NCBI GenBank assembly: GCA_035235625.1
Contig: CP141148.1
Location: 14,881,057 to 14,945,056, forward strand
Length of the DNA stretch: 64,000 nt
From: Saururus chinensis
Taxonomy: Eukaryota; Streptophyta; Magnoliopsida; Piperales; Saururaceae
Direction of reading: 5' to 3'
Part shown: positions 1-13,010 of the stretch, piece after piece
Numbering within the stretch: the first letter of the stretch is position 1
Layout: each line of letters opens with the position of its first letter
Notes under the pieces: generated by a model
The model's input: only the letters and a program-made list of their open reading frames with translations
Told to the model about the DNA's origin: nothing
Databases searched by the model: none
Made by a program: the position numbers and the translations under genes

Positions 1-681
1 GACAACCTCATCGGTCAAGTTAGAGATCTTGAATGTCATGTATAGTTCTAAAAAGTTGTTTAGGTGCCTATACGGGTTCTAATTATTAAGGCCATAAAAA
101 GACAAAAGTATTTGAATGACATTGGGTTTAATTTTATAGTTTTTAACTGTGATCAACAACAACCTAATGCATGAAGGAAATGTGTGCTCATTCGTCTATA
201 ATACTCCCTTAAGGCTTTGAGAGGTGAATCTACTAATGGATTGTGTTCATCCATGATGATAGTAGGAGTGGTGGAGGGAAAGGTTAAGGGAAACTTAGGT
301 CTCCTAGGTGTACACTCGGGCTCAGGGTTGTTAATTGGGGGAGCAAGGAGCAACAACCATGAATAACTGAAAAGCACACCACACAATTTAAAGCAAAAAA
401 GTTAAAAGAGCAAGCAAAAAACTCAGAAAAAGATAACTAAGGAAGAAAAGAAGCTAAAACTAAAGTGATTAAGAAGATCTTGCAAATTGAATAGAAGAAT
501 TATGCTTGCCGGTTGTCCCCTTATGGCCACAACAGAGAAGAGTATGGTCTTCAACTCAGTCTACAAGAAATCAATAAAAGAGAATAAGAAAGTAAGAATT
601 AACTAATAAATTAAAGTAGATTAGAAACTAAACTATCTAGGCACTATCCTAGCTAAAAAATTTGTAACAATCTAACACTGT

Positions 682-698
682 CCCCGGTAATGGCGCCA
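682..698 (-). other. Primer-binding site, tRNA-Asp type
   Basis: The minus strand reads TGGCGCCATTACCGGGG, close to the Athila-lineage PBS TGGCGCCGTTGCCGGGG complementary to the tRNA-Asp 3' end. It fixes the orientation and the inner LTR border. Confidence 0.75.
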
Positions 699-701
699 CA
701 A

Positions 702-1869
702 TAATAATTAAACTCTTTACAAGTGTACAAGGTAATTGTACTATGGTAGATATTAAGAGTTGTCGCACCTCAAGGATGAATTAGATTTTTATTAAATCTA
801 AGAAGAGGGTTTATTGGCAATTCTAAATTAAAAGTACTCAAACTAAAATTAAGCAAATAATAATCAACTAAACTAAACGAAAAAGCAACATAAGGATGAT
901 TACTTCAGAAATTGAATCCACTAATAGAATAATAACAAACCCTTAGTATCTAATCTAAATCAAGTGTGAATATGAACAAGTATTCTCAGCAACAAGGTAG
1001 AGTTACTTTAGAGAAAATCAACAATTAATTTCATAGCATGAATTATCTTCAACATAGAACAAATTATCTACACCAAACCTGACGATAGACATGACTTGTC
1101 TAATCGTAGCATAAACCATCCAATTCATTAATCACATAAACATCAAAACCTATTGCATTACCATAACATCTAAATCATAAAAATTAAAATTGATGTGAAT
1201 ATTAAACCACATGGATCTATTGCCTACAAGACAAATAAATCAACATCAAATTGAATAAACATGAAAAGCCCTTCCATTTAAAAGGAACTCTTATGATACA
1301 ATTTTCACAAATGAGATATAAATTAAAAGGAAAAGAAATTAAAACTCATCTATAATTTCATTAACTCCTAAGTAGCATAAATCTAGTCTAGCATGGTTGA
1401 AGAAAACTCTTGAATCCCCATTTTGAAGTCCTTGAACGGTCTTCCCTCTTCATCTCCCTTTTGCAACTTCGAAAATTTGATGGAATCCTCTAATTTTGAG
1501 CCCCATAGTTCTTTATATTGGCATAGGGTCTTTAGAAGAGTTCTAGTTGAAAAATGTCTCAAAACTGGCTTAAAATAGAAAAATGCACTTTTAGCTGATC
1601 TATCACCCAACCTGGCTGATCAATCGTGCAAAGTAACTATGAATTCTATCTTCTTCATAGTTGATCGATTGTCATGGATGGCCAATTGATTGGCAACACT
1701 AGTTCTACACAAGAAATTTCTAATGAACCAATTCGATTCAAAACTTCACACAAGTGTCTCCTAATATATAATTAACTCTATTTTCTAATTATTTAAGCTA
1801 CATTAACATTTAACATGACTAGAAAATAAAATAAATAGGGATAAAATAATGTATAAATTATAGTTATCA
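702..1869 (-). repeat. 5' LTR of the Athila fossil
   Basis: Minus-strand LTR starting TGATAACTATAA at 1869 and running down to just before the primer-binding site near 698. The inner border is approximate. Length about 1168 bp, in the range of the other Athila LTRs here (1.04-1.46 kb). Confidence 0.6.
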
Positions 1870-3410
1870 TTAGCCGGTGCACACGGACATAGCCCGCTTG
1901 GAGATTATTCTAGATATCCCAATAATTGTCTTTAGCATCTCGCTCTTCTTAACCCAGGGAGGACCCCATCCTTTCATACATAAAACTTCATCCTTTCAGG
2001 CGTAAAACCCTGTCATTGCAGATGTAAAATTGATTAATTCAAAATCCTATATGACTAATCCAAAAAACTATGAAAACTATGGCTAATCTCATTAAAACAT
2101 GGTTCATGGCTAATCATGACTAAACATGACTTAGATAACAATTTTCATGATATATAAGTGAATAATGCAATATGCATGCAAGCGTAAGTATTCATACTAA
2201 TAAACAATTTCGTGATGCATGTGGCATGATTCATATGTGAATAATATGACAAGCATGCAAGCATTCATACTATAACATGGTAATGCTTGGGTAGTTATAG
2301 GCAAGATGCATGACAAACCCATCACAATCTTATTTAAAAATAAGCACATAAGTCAAATTTTACTTATGTGATCCATCTGGCTTCAAGGTGATTGATTGAG
2401 ACATAAAACAAGTAATCCGCATGTTTTGGCTATTAATCAATCATTAAAAATACACCTCATAGAAAATTGGCAGATCAACATGCTCAAAGAGCGATCAATT
2501 GGGCTATTGCTCAAATAAAGAACATAAAACAGTAACATTTTAAGATCAATTGGGCAAGAGTAGAACTACAAAAAAAAAAAAATTTTAAGCAAATGCAAGT
2601 TTGACTATCCATCAACACTTCATGAAACTTTGAATGAATATCATCTAAACATTAGATATGATAAATACTATATAACCTATATACATGCATGTCAAAGTAG
2701 CATCAAATCTTGCATGCAAGGGGATCAAAGCTTACAAACCCATCACCCATCAAAAACATGTCAATTACATCATCCATGGTGTTAATGTAAGAAAACATCA
2801 TAATCCCTTACCTCTAATCACTAGAGAATTTCTTCAATCTCTTCTCAAAATAAAATATTCCTAGTAAACAAATTAGGTTCTATTATCCCTAAGTAAAAAC
2901 CACACATTTCCACCAAGTAAAAACTCAAAACTACTAGTAGCAAGACAAATCATGCATTTCCTTGTGTCCTATGAATCCTAGACATGAAACACAAGGTTAT
3001 TAATTAAGAACAAAGATCTAGAGCTCTAGAACAAGGGTAAAACAAAGGACTTTTAAGAGAAGAGAAGACATGAAAATCAATTAAAAAACTCAAGAATTCA
3101 TGGAGTAGAAACACTTGATTCACCTTGGATGAAGCTAGAGCAAATGCATTCTCATCTATAGAGATCTCAGAAACCCCAAAAGAAGAGGGGAGACTAGTTT
3201 GCACATTTATACTAGTAAGTGGGTAAGTGGGCTTGCATGGGCCCAATTGAGGAACAAATGAAACTCATTCTCAGAATTCGTTGAAATGAATATGACAAAG
3301 ACCAAGCCCATTTAATAAATTAAATGAAGGTTGATGGCCCAAGAATTGGCACAATGACGAGAAGGGTCGTGTATCCTATAGTGGGGTCCACTTCGTCAAT
3401 ACAAGAAAAT
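1870..3410 (-). repeat. Probable 3' LTR of the decayed Tekay element
   Basis: This stretch has no gene. It lies directly downstream (minus strand) of the chromodomain-like end of the Tekay fossil. On the minus strand it carries a TATA-like box (TATAAAT, 3205-3211) and a GT-rich transcribed-looking segment, as in Tekay LTRs. No partner LTR was found, so the borders are guesses. It also contains a run of A near 2569-2583. It could be unrelated intergenic DNA. Confidence 0.4.
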
Positions 3411-6400
3411 GTATAAAAATTGTAACAAATCATGTGGTAACTTGTGGTACCTGCACAGAGCTACTTCTCCTTCCTGGATAAGATTTTCACTAGTGTCTTA
3501 ATGTAGGTAAGATTTCTCTTGAGCTCCAATTGCTTGAAATCAAGAACATGGGTTGAGTTTGGTTCATAGTTCAACAAAAGAAAAACATGGCACACATTAT
3601 TCAAGTTAGAAAGTTACATTAGTAAGGCTACCCATAAGCCACTTCTCCAATCTTCTCTACAATCTTGAAAAGTACAATGCAACTAGGAGATAGTTCCCTT
3701 TCTTGCCAAATCACACAACACCTTTTGATGGAAATATTTAGGAAATCATGATCACGAACTTGAAATTCTAGATCCCTTTGACGATTATCCACATAAATCT
3801 TTTGTTGACTTTGAGTTGTCTACAATTGATTCCTAATGTGTCAAATCTTCTCAAGCGATTGCTGAACAATTTTTGGTCCGGTCAGAAGACGCTATCCAAC
3901 CTCACTAACAAAAGGGTGAGTGACAGGGACATCCATAAAACACCTCAAATAGGGTCATCTAGATATTGGCTTGGTAACTATTGTTGTAAGTAAACCTCCA
4001 CAAAGTAAGTGATGTTCCCCTACTACCCTTCGACTAAAAAATACATGCCCTAAGCATATCCTCTACGGTTTGAATAATACATTCAAATTGCCCATTTGTC
4101 CGAGGATGATACACTGAACTAAGGTGAGTGGGACTATCCCCAAGGCCTTCTGAAAATTTTTCCAAAATCTTAATATAAAATGAGGATCTCTATTGGAAAC
4201 TATGGATACTGGAACTCCATGGAACCAAATAATCTCCTTCACACAAAGTGGTGCCAACACATCCAAGGAAGCTATCATCCTTATAGGAATCAAGTGTGCT
4301 GCCTTTGTAAGTTGATCAACAATAATCCACATTGAATCATTGCCACTTGATGGTCTAGGAAGCTTTGAAATAAAATCCATAGTCACATTCTCCTATTTCT
4401 ACTCCGCAATGGGTAGAGGTTGCAAATGCCTTTAGGATGACGATGCTTTGCTTTTACTTGATAGCAAATCAAACACTTAGACACAATTCAGGCAATGTCT
4501 CCTTCATTCCATTCTACCAAAGTATCCTCTTCACATCATGGCACATCTTAGTTCCTTGGATGGATTGAGAACCTAGAGTAATGTGCCTATCAAAGAATGT
4601 GCTCCTTTGACTCTTGAGAATTTGACACCCGCAATTGCCAATGAAAGGCTAAGCTTCCACCATCTCTTTCTTCAAAGTAATTAACCAATTTTCCTTGCAA
4701 TTTAGCTTTCATTGCTTGAATTTCCTCATCTCTTTTCTGAGCTTTATACTTCATATCAACTAGATTAGAATTTATAGAAAGATTGGTAAACCGCTAGCTT
4801 GTATCCTCCAATCCTATCTCCAATTTGAGCTTGATGACGCTCTTCATACCGCACACGTAGGCAAGCCACCATAGCTACCGACTTTTTGCTCAAAGCGGAT
4901 GCCACAACATTAGATTTCCCCAGATGGTAAGCAATGGTGAAGTCATAGTCTTTTAAAAATTCCATCCATATCCTCTGCCTCATGTTCAAGTCCTTTTCAG
5001 TGAAGAAATACTTCAAATATTTGTGGTCTACAAACACATCAAATTTCTCATCAAGAAGGTAATGTCTCCAAATATTTAACAAGCATCACTAAATTCCATA
5101 CCTACGAGTTCTAAGAAATGTGTTGGGTAGTTTTGCTCATCCACCCTAAATTGGTGAGAAACATAAGCCACTATCTTCTCATATTGCATAAACACACATC
5201 CCAATACTTTTTACAAATCATCACTATAGACAACAAATTTTGCACTACCCATAGGTAAAGCCAAGACTGGTGTTGAAGTTAGCCTTTTCTTCAACTTTTG
5301 AAAGCATTGCTTTATGCTTACTTCTATTCAAACTTCACATTCTTGTTGTCAACTTAGTCATAGGTGCTGCAATGCGAGAAAAACCCTCGATGCACCTTCG
5401 GTGATACATTGCAAGGCCTGATGACTATGTTCATTAAATCCATGAAAGATGTCTATGCGTTGGTAGTGTCATAGGTGCAAAGCTTTGCCTAGCATTCACA
5501 CCTGTGATGGCCTGGTGACATCGCGCAGTTAGTAGCCTACTCTCGCGACCTTCCCACTCGTATGTGCAAGGGGGAATAAACTATCGGCAATCAACGCCTT
5601 CTCTGGTGCAATGGGGCTCTGCCCTGTGCTATGCAAACTCAGTACGTCGGTTACAATGGCAGAGAGAAGGTAGGGGCTGATCAACTAGGTCGTTGTGCTC
5701 AATCTCTCAAAGCTCTCTAGTTCATCCTCACAACATCTCCATCCGCCATGGCCGGCCTCCACTCTCCCCTTATATAGACTCAGTCTTGGCTGGTCCGTAT
5801 CATACTAGGAATACAAAAGCCCAACCCATATAAGAGTCCCTCCCTGTCCAACTCTCCTAGTCCAATCAGGGATGTCCCAACACAAATAAGGAAACTAGTA
5901 GGGAGTCCGTCTTTGACTAGGAGTCCAACGCTTTGCTGCTTCTAAAGTTCGTCCTTCCAAGGAAACCTACTGCCTTCGCTGCTACATGCACTAGGAGTCT
6001 GGCTACGCTACATGAGGGGAACCTAGCTGATTTAGGAGTCCACCCCTAAGAGGTTGTGGCGCCCAGCTCACCACCAAGAGTCCTACCCGCATAGGGACTC
6101 TTCCTCAGCCTGCTTCACAAGGTGAGTAAACATCCATAACCCCTCTGGCACTGCTCCCAGTATCCATCCGAGCCCAAGGGGCTGCCTAGGTTGTCCGTCG
6201 CCCAGGTTGACTTGGCTGTCTAGGGGGTAGCCGCCCCCTTCTCTATGGAAAAAGTTGAGGGGCTAACAATAAGCCTAAAGGGCATAACAAAGAACTTATA
6301 ATGCCCACAACGTGTCCTAAAAATAGTGTTTGAAATATCATCAAGTCGAATACGAAGCAAATGATAACCCAACCTCAAATCAATCTTGGAGAACACTTGA

Positions 6401-6444
6401 GCTTGCAGCAATTTCATAAACAATTCATTAATAAACGGGAAAAG
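3411..6444 (-). mobile_element. Tekay-type chromovirus fossil, 3' part
   Basis: Heavily decayed Ty3/gypsy pol on the minus strand. Visible parts, in element order: reverse transcriptase (about 6444-6240, then 5440-5350), RNase H (about 5080-4870, with the Tekay-like block around FTEKDLNMRQR), integrase core (about 4390-4160, MDFISKLPRP and VDQLTKAAHLIPIR) and weak C-terminal and chromodomain-like remains (about 3930-3420). The family is inferred from the RNase H and integrase wording. It is interrupted by an LTR-like insert (5450-6238) and at its upstream side by the Reina element at 6445. It is broken many times over and is old; this is clearly a dead copy. Confidence 0.75.
5450..6238 (-). 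repeat. ~790 bp insert in the Tekay fossil, probable solo LTR
   Basis: The reverse transcriptase homology of the Tekay fossil stops near 6238 and resumes near 5445, leaving about 790 bp of unrelated, GC-richer sequence. On the minus strand it contains a TATA-like box (TCTATATAAGG, near 5770-5782) and its last bases end in CA. This suggests an LTR. No clean target duplication could be fixed and the family is unknown. Confidence 0.45.
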
Positions 6445-6751
6445 TGTTTTGCACGATTGCACACGATGCTCAGACTCCTTTTTTATTACTTTACTGCTTT
6501 GACTATTTAGTTGAATTGTAGTCTTTTACTTATTAGTTCAATTGGTCTTAGATTAAACTGTACGAACCGGGCGGGCTAGGTTGGTTCAGCTGGTCCGGTT
6601 CCCTAGGGGGGGTCATCTCCCATAAGGGGCGGCCTGAACTCTTGTTTGGTTATGCAATTGGTGATTCAGACTTCTCCCCTTTCTTCTACAATTCTCCCCT
6701 TTCCCTGCGCAATCCTCTTAGATACTGATCGTGCCTGCATCGGGCACTTCA
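6445..6751 (+). repeat. Reina copy 1, 5' LTR
   Basis: 307 bp LTR beginning TGTTTTGCACG, preceded by the target duplication AAAAG and followed after one base by the PBS. It matches the 3' LTR at 11443-11749 at about 97%. Confidence 0.93.
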
Positions 6752-6752
6752 T

Positions 6753-6764
6753 TGGTATCGGAGC
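6753..6764 (+). other. Primer-binding site, initiator tRNA-Met type
   Basis: TGGTATCGGAGC differs at one base from the common plant PBS TGGTATCAGAGC. The same variant occurs in the other two Reina copies, so it is a family feature rather than chance decay. Confidence 0.88.
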
Positions 6765-6779
6765 TTGTGCGATCCCAGA

Positions 6780-9700
6780 CCATAGCGCGTGGCAAACAGG
6801 CTATGCTGCAAGAGGCAGTGTCAGAGAAGGAGGCACCAGCGCCAACTTCAACAGACAGTCCGTAGGCCAGTTCCACTGTCAGTGATGCCCAGTTGTCAGA
6901 GATCCTCACAATGGTGCAAGCTCTTGCGGCCGACCTCACCAGAGTGAAGGTACAGCAGGACACCATGGTAGCGTGCTTCATGCTTGTTCTGCCTGCATTG
7001 ACCGCTGTTGACCCGGAGAAGGGCGAGCCCTTGCAGGCCCTGAACCGACCCTGACAGCCACCCCAGTGCATGCTGGCGTCAACTTGGGAGGCCGAGCCTA
7101 TCCTGCAGGTTATGACGCTGGCCAGACAGCGCTGGGAGGGAGGCGCCAGGCTTGGGACACGTGAGGCACACCAGGTATTCGTGAAAATGCCCCTATGATG
7201 CCGCCCCATCCTAACCACTTCCAGGACGCTGAGGATGAGTGGGACGAGTTCCCTCAGCATGGTGGTGGTCACAGAGCGGACGCTGAACCCCATCTGGCCC
7301 GACTGCAGTTTCCGCGCTACAACGGGGATGACGACCCAGTTGAATGGTTGTATAAGGCTGACAAATTTTTCTCCTACCAAGGCACCCATTCAGAGGCAGA
7401 GCGCTTGCGCATCGCAGCCTTCCACCTTGACGGCGATGCATCCGTGTGGTTCTAGAGTTTTGAGAAAGAGGTACGATACCCAACATGGGCGGCCTTTTCC
7501 GATGAGCTCTGCATGCAATTTGGACCAAACGAATTCCAGGATTTCAATGAGATGCTGTCCTCCATGCGCCAGACTACCACCGTCTGTGCATACTACACCG
7601 AGTTTGTGAAGGTGGCCAACCGGCTGCCCGACTGGCCGGCCGCCACCTTGGTGGGTACCTTCAAGCGTGGCCTCAAGCCCGACATTTCAGAGGAGATGCG
7701 TCACTTTCCGTGTGCCAATATGCGGGATGTGGTACGCCATGCTCGCATTGAAGAGGAGAAACTGACCAGGCAGCGTAGAGGGGGTCGGCTTGGACCATTT
7801 GGCCATTCTGCCCCTAGCGCCACTCTTACTCAGCCGCCGGCCAGCAGTGCTATTCCTGGCCCACCCAATCCGCTCCCTTCAGCTGCAGGTCCGATTGTCC
7901 GGCGTTTAACTCCGGCTCAAATGGAGGAACGCCGTTCAAAGGGGTTATGCTTCCGCTGCGACGAGAAATTTGTGCCTGGGCACTGCTGTTCTGTTAAGGG
8001 CAGTCTTCTAGTGGAAGAAGTGGACAATGGCGACGCAGTTTGTGATGGTTCGGCCTTTGTCCGCCAGTGACGAGCTCTTGCCAGAGATCTCAGTGCATGC
8101 GTTCTCTGGGGCTTTTACACCCCGCACGATGGGCGTCGAGGGGCTTCTCAAGCACCAATAGGTAGCTATCTTTTTCGACAGTGGTTCTACTCACAATTTT
8201 ATTAATGACAGGGTCGCCAACCGTCTTGGGTGTTTCATATCGGACTCCAAGGCTTTTGATGTACTGATCGGCGATGGCAAGCACCTCCGGAGCAATGGGG
8301 TGTGTGCACAGGTTACTTTATCTATACAGGGCCATGCATTCGTCACTGATCTCTTCCTGTTGCCGACAAAAGGGGCGGATGTTGTATTGGGTGTCCAGTG
8401 GCTCTAGGAGCTCGGCGATGTCGTGTGGAACTTTAGGGAAATGTGGATGGATTTTGAACTCTAGGGGCAGCGCGTCTGGTTGGAAGGTTCTAGGCCGGGC
8501 ACTCTTCTCTCCAGCCATTCGTCGAGCAGCTTGTACCGGTACGCCCCCCAAGGGCTCCTCTTACAACAGCGTGCAGTTATTGAAGTTCCTCAAGCTATAG
8601 TGCCGGCCGACCTCAGTGAGCTGTTGACAGATTACCAAGACCTGTTCGCTGAACCTCAGGGCCTCCGTCCTAGCTGCTCCCATGATCATTAGATTCCGAT
8701 TACACCGGGTACCACCCCAACCAATGTACGGCCATACCGCTACCCCCATATTCAGAAGGCTGAGATCGAGCGGCTGGTGGCCGATATGCTTCAGGCAGGA
8801 ATTATCTGGCCCAGCACAAGCTCTTATTCTTCGCCGGTGTTGCTTGTGCGCAAGAAGGACAGCACATGGCGCTTCTGTGTGGACTACCGCGCTCTCAATG
8901 CTGTGATTGTGAAAGACAAGTACCCGATTCCAGTGATTGAGGAGTTACTCGATGAATTGACAGGCGTGACGGTGTTTAGTAAGCTCGACTTGCGTTCGGG
9001 CTCGCATGAGTGTTGCTGATGTGCACAAGACAGCTTTTCAGATTCACGACGATCACTTTGAGTTCCTCGTGATGCCATTTGGTTTGACTAATGCTCCATC
9101 CACCTTCCAGTGCCTTATGAACGACCTCTTCCGCCCTTTCCTGCGCTGTTATATCTTGGTTTTCTTTGATGACATTCTGGTATACAGCAAATCGTGGGCC
9201 AAGCATTTGTCCCACCTGGGTCGGTTTTCTCAATTCTGCGTGATAACTCTTTATGTCTGAAACGTTCGAAGTGCTCCTTTGGCAGTCGACAGGTGGATTA
9301 CTTGGGCCACATTATATCAGAGAAGGGTGTCGCCACCGACCCAGCCAAGGTCACCGCCATGCTGTCTTCGCCTATTCCCACCAGCGTTCAAGCACTTCAT
9401 GGTTTCCTAGGCCTCACTGGGTACTACCGGCGCTTCATCAGTCGCTATGGGGAAACGGCTAGGCCTTTGACAGCGCTGCTCAAACGGGGCGCTTTTGCTT
9501 GGACTCCAAAGGCGCAGGCAGCATTTGACGGGCTGAAGCACGCCATGGCTTCTGCCCCCGTCTTGATCTTGCCTAACTTCATACGCCCGTTTGTGGTCGA
9601 GACGGATGCTTCGGACACTGGCTTAGGGGCAGTTTTTTTACAGGATGAGCGTCCCATAGCATATTTCAGCAAGGCATTGGCGGGCAGATCCTTGTCACTG

Positions 9701-11410
9701 TCCGTCTATGAGAAGGAGATGCTGGCTATCATCCATGCCGTCACCAAATGGCGGCCGTACCTCTTGGGTCGGCGGTTCTTGATTCGTACTGACCATCAAC
9801 CATTGAAGTATTTCCTCGAACAGCGGGTGTCCACCCCATCTCAGCAGCGTTGGGTCAGTAAACTTTTGGGTTATGATTATGAAGTGGTTTATAAGAAGGG
9901 GTCCGACAACACAGTGGCTGATGCTCTTTCCCGTATACCGATATCCGGGTCGTGCCTCACATTCTCCATGCTCTCTTGTCCTTTTATCGATGAGATAAAG
10001 CGGGCCTACTGTTCTGATGCTTCGACACAGACGTTGATCACTGCCCTTCAGCAGGACCCGGCTGGCCGCCCATTTTACACCTGGCGGGATGATTTACTGT
10101 TTTGGAAGGACCGTTTGTGGGTTCTTAATGTCACTGATCTGCGCCGCTGTATCATATCTCATTTCCATGACTCTCCAGTTGCTAGCCACGAGGAAGTTTT
10201 CCGCACCTACAAGCGGGTCAGCCAGAGTTTCTTGTGGTTGGGAGTTTGTCGGGCTGTGCATGAGTATGTGACGGCTTGTGATATTTGTCAGCGCGCCATG
10301 GCGGCCACCACTTCTCCCGCTGGGCTGCTCCAACCCCTACCGATTCCGGACAAAGTATGGGAGGATGTATCGATGGATTTTGTGGAAGCCTTGCCGCTGG
10401 TGCAAGGTAAGTCGGTGATCATGGTGGTGGTTGACCGCCTCTCTAAGTATGCTCATTTTTGTGCGTTGGGTCACCCCTTTACTGCTAAAACGGTGGCTGA
10501 CTTGTATGTTCGGGAGGTGGCGAAGCTTCATGGTATGCCTCGTACCATTGTGTCTGATCGTGATCGTATCTTCCTTTCTCGCCCGGCAGGAGTTCTTTAC
10601 CTTACAGGGTACGTCCCTTCATATGAGCACTGCATATCACCCTCAGACGGATGGGCAGACGGAGGTTGTCAACCGCTGTTTGGAGCAGTACTTGAGGTGC
10701 TTCACGATGTCACAGCCCTGCCGATGGTTGCAGCTTCTTCCATGGGCAGAGTGGTCCTATAATACTGCTTATCACACGCGTGCGGGTTTCACTCCATTCG
10801 AGGTGTTGTATGGCCGTCCTCCCCCTACTATTTTGTCGTATGTGCCGCATCGATCTTCGGTGGCTGAGGTGGATTATACGCTACAAACTCGTGATGAGGT
10901 CTTGCACTAGTTGAAGATGAATCTGGCTGAGGCTCATAATCGGATGAAACAGCTCTATGATGGCCGCCGAACTGATCGGGAGTTCCAAGTTGGTGACTTG
11001 GTCTATGTTTCTGTCTTACCGCAGCGCCAGTCTTCTTTATTCCAGCCCGAGCACTCCAAGCTCACTCCCAGGTTTCATGGTCCATACCCGGTGGAGGCTC
11101 GCGTTGGTCCAGTCGCTTACCGTCTGTCCTTGCCGCCTACTTCCTTGGTTCATCCGGTGTTCCATGTGTCCTGCCTTAGCAGGTTTGTGGGTGATCGTAG
11201 CTTGGCCGTGGATACATCCCCTCCGCCACTAATGGGTCCTGTTCTGCCCTCTGATCCTGCCCCTGCATCTGTGCTTGAGAAGAGGCGGGTGCGTCGTTCG
11301 GGTCGCATTGTTACTGAGGTTTTGGTTTCATGGTAGGGTCAGCCTTTGGAGGATGCGACGTGGATGATTGAGGATGATTTCTTGACTCGTTATCCAGCTT
11401 GGTCGCCTTG
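6780..11410 (+). pseudogene. Reina copy 1 gag-pol region (broken)
   Basis: Fossil gag-pol. Gag spans about 6780-8070, with the conserved capsid-like block around DDDPVEWLYKADKFFSYQG and a CCHC-type knuckle near 7950-7990 (CFRCDEKFVPGHCC). Protease has DSGSTHNFIND near 8175-8210. Reverse transcriptase spans about 8740-9330 ([20 protein letters not shown]). RNase H spans about 9590-9940 (VVETDASDTGLGA, DALSR). The integrase zinc-binding part is near 10150-10300, with its core to about 10800. A chromodomain follows at about 11250-11410, which in chromoviruses steers integration by binding histone marks. Around ten breaks; not a working gene. Confidence 0.9.
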
Positions 11411-11442
11411 AGGACAAGTCGACTAGCGGAAGTGTGGTGGAG

Positions 11443-11749
11443 TGTTGTGCATGATTGCACACAATGCTCAGACTCCTTTTTTATTACTTTACTGCTTTGA
11501 CTATTTAGTTGAATTGTAGTCTTTTACTTATTGGTTCAATTGGTCTTAGATTAAACTGTATGAACCGGGCGGGCTGGGTTGGTTCAGCTGGTCTGGTTCC
11601 CTAGGGGGGGTCGTCTCCCATAAGGGGTGGCCTGAACTCTTGTTTGGTTATGCAATTGGTGATTCAGACTTCTCCCCTTTCTTCTACAATTCTCCCCTTT
11701 CCCTGCGCAATCCTCTTAGATACTGATCGTGCCTGCATCGGGCACATCA
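11443..11749 (+). repeat. Reina copy 1, 3' LTR
   Basis: 307 bp LTR preceded by a purine-rich tract (AGCGGAAGTGTGGTGGAG) and followed by the target duplication AAAAG at 11750-11754. It ends ...GGGCACATCA. Confidence 0.93.
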
Positions 11750-13010
11750 AAAAGATATTTGTTTTTGGTTGTGATCTAATTTAGCAACTTGTAATCAATT
11801 CAAAGCATAAGAGAGCCATCCTAAAACCTGAAGAAGAGAACCGGTGCACCCCAAGAACATGAACTAAGCCTAATGAATCCCTTGTCCATCAAATAATGCA
11901 GCTAGAATTTAAGCTCTTGCAATTTAGCTGGAGCCATTCGGTAAGGATCTTTAGAATATGGATGACGCCGAAAAGAAGATCAATATTGAACACAATATAT
12001 TTCTCAAGAGGTAGTCCTCACAAGTCATATTGGAAAATATTAGCAAATTCATACACCATGAGAATGGATTCAATTTGAGTTGGTTTTTGCACCTTTTTAC
12101 TGAAATACTTACAAGAAAAGCCATGCAACTGCTATTAATCCATTTCTTTGCCATAGATGAAGGCATCAAGAACTTGTTGTTAACCCTTCTCATACCCTCG
12201 AAAACAAAAGACTTGATGTCTTGAGTGGTAAACATAATTTGCTTTTAATCGATAGTTTAATCAGTTCAGAAAGGTTTCACAAGAATCAACAAGATTATGA
12301 TAAATTGACATCATGCTCATGCCCAAACTCACATTAAAATCAATCGTAGGTAAAATAATCAAATCAGCTGCTAGCTCATGACCCTCAATTACAATAGGAA
12401 CCTTCTCAAGATACACAAAGTGAAGATGAAGGGGTAGACACTCACAAGGGAGTCAACAATACTTTGACTCAGTACTATGTTCTTGAGAAAAAAAGGTGAA
12501 ATGAAGGAATGTGAAAAACCAATATCAAATAACACTCTAGCATAGTGGGAGGCAATTTAAAGCATACTTTTTATGGCTCCTGCCGCATTGGCCACCTCAT
12601 GAGCTGTGATAGCAAGGACCTTCCCTTGATTGATAGACTTCTTTTGCTAACCACCTTGCTGCCTTGGTCCTTGATTCTGAGGAGTTTGCAAATGCCCTGA
12701 ATTTTCACCTTGAGTGTTCTAAGGACGATCTCTCTTGACAACACATTTAACAAGTCAGGTTTGCATTGGTAATCTAATGATTTCTATTCCTTCACCTCTC
12801 TAGTTGAACATTGTTGCTATTGTTCCTTTCAAATTTGTTTCTACAAGGCTTTGATTATGATGCCCTTGAGAATAACCATGCTTATTGTGCTTAGCTTGCT
12901 ACCCCTCCTCCTTTGATGATCATTAGAGTCCTTCTCGATGACAATGACAGTCTCCATGACCACTACCAAAGATGTCGTAGAAACTTGGTTTGGTCTGGTT
13001 TCTGTTTTTT
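11750..13010 (-). mobile_element. Tekay-type chromovirus fossil, 5' part (continues across Reina copy 1)
   Basis: The reverse transcriptase N-terminal part resumes immediately beyond the Reina insertion: minus-strand peptide shows DKGFIRLS and GAPVLFF near 11910-11830. Protease-like sequence follows around 12570-12250 (PIVIEGHELAADLIILPTID), then gag-tail and zinc-finger-like remains to about 13010. With 3411-6444 this was one element before the Reina copy entered. It is broken many times. No 5' LTR was recognised to the right. Confidence 0.7.

Larger units (their letters stand above)
1..1869 (-). mobile_element. Athila-type Ty3/gypsy fossil, 5' end only (window-truncated)
   Basis: Minus-strand remnant of an Athila-lineage LTR retrotransposon. 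Reading leftwards from 1869 it has an LTR of about 1.17 kb, a primer-binding site resembling the tRNA-Asp class, and the start of gag around 150-390, where the peptide contains SPLKALREYY, similar to the Athila gag N-terminus. The rest lies outside the window. It is broken; the visible coding part is short and decayed. The partner LTR is not visible, so age cannot be measured. The family call rests on the PBS, gag similarity and the LTR start TGATAACTA, which resembles the Athila LTR at 59241. Confidence 0.7.
6445..11749 (+). mobile_element. Full-length Reina-type chromovirus (copy 1), nested in Tekay fossil
   Basis: Complete Ty3/gypsy element of 5305 bp: two 307 bp LTRs, PBS of initiator tRNA-Met type, gag, protease, reverse transcriptase, RNase H, integrase, C-terminal chromodomain, polypurine tract, LTR. 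Short LTRs, ~5.3 kb total length and the chromodomain indicate the Reina clade. The 5 bp duplication AAAAG flanks it (6440-6444 and 11750-11754). The LTRs differ at about 10 of 307 sites (3.3%, mostly transitions), suggesting about 1-1.5 million years. The coding region is broken, by roughly ten breaks. Structure is whole, coding capacity is not. Confidence 0.92.

Noticed and set aside
9194-10762. Long open frame that could be taken for a host gene
   Set aside because: Its content is RNase H and integrase of the Reina chromovirus; it lies between matched LTRs.
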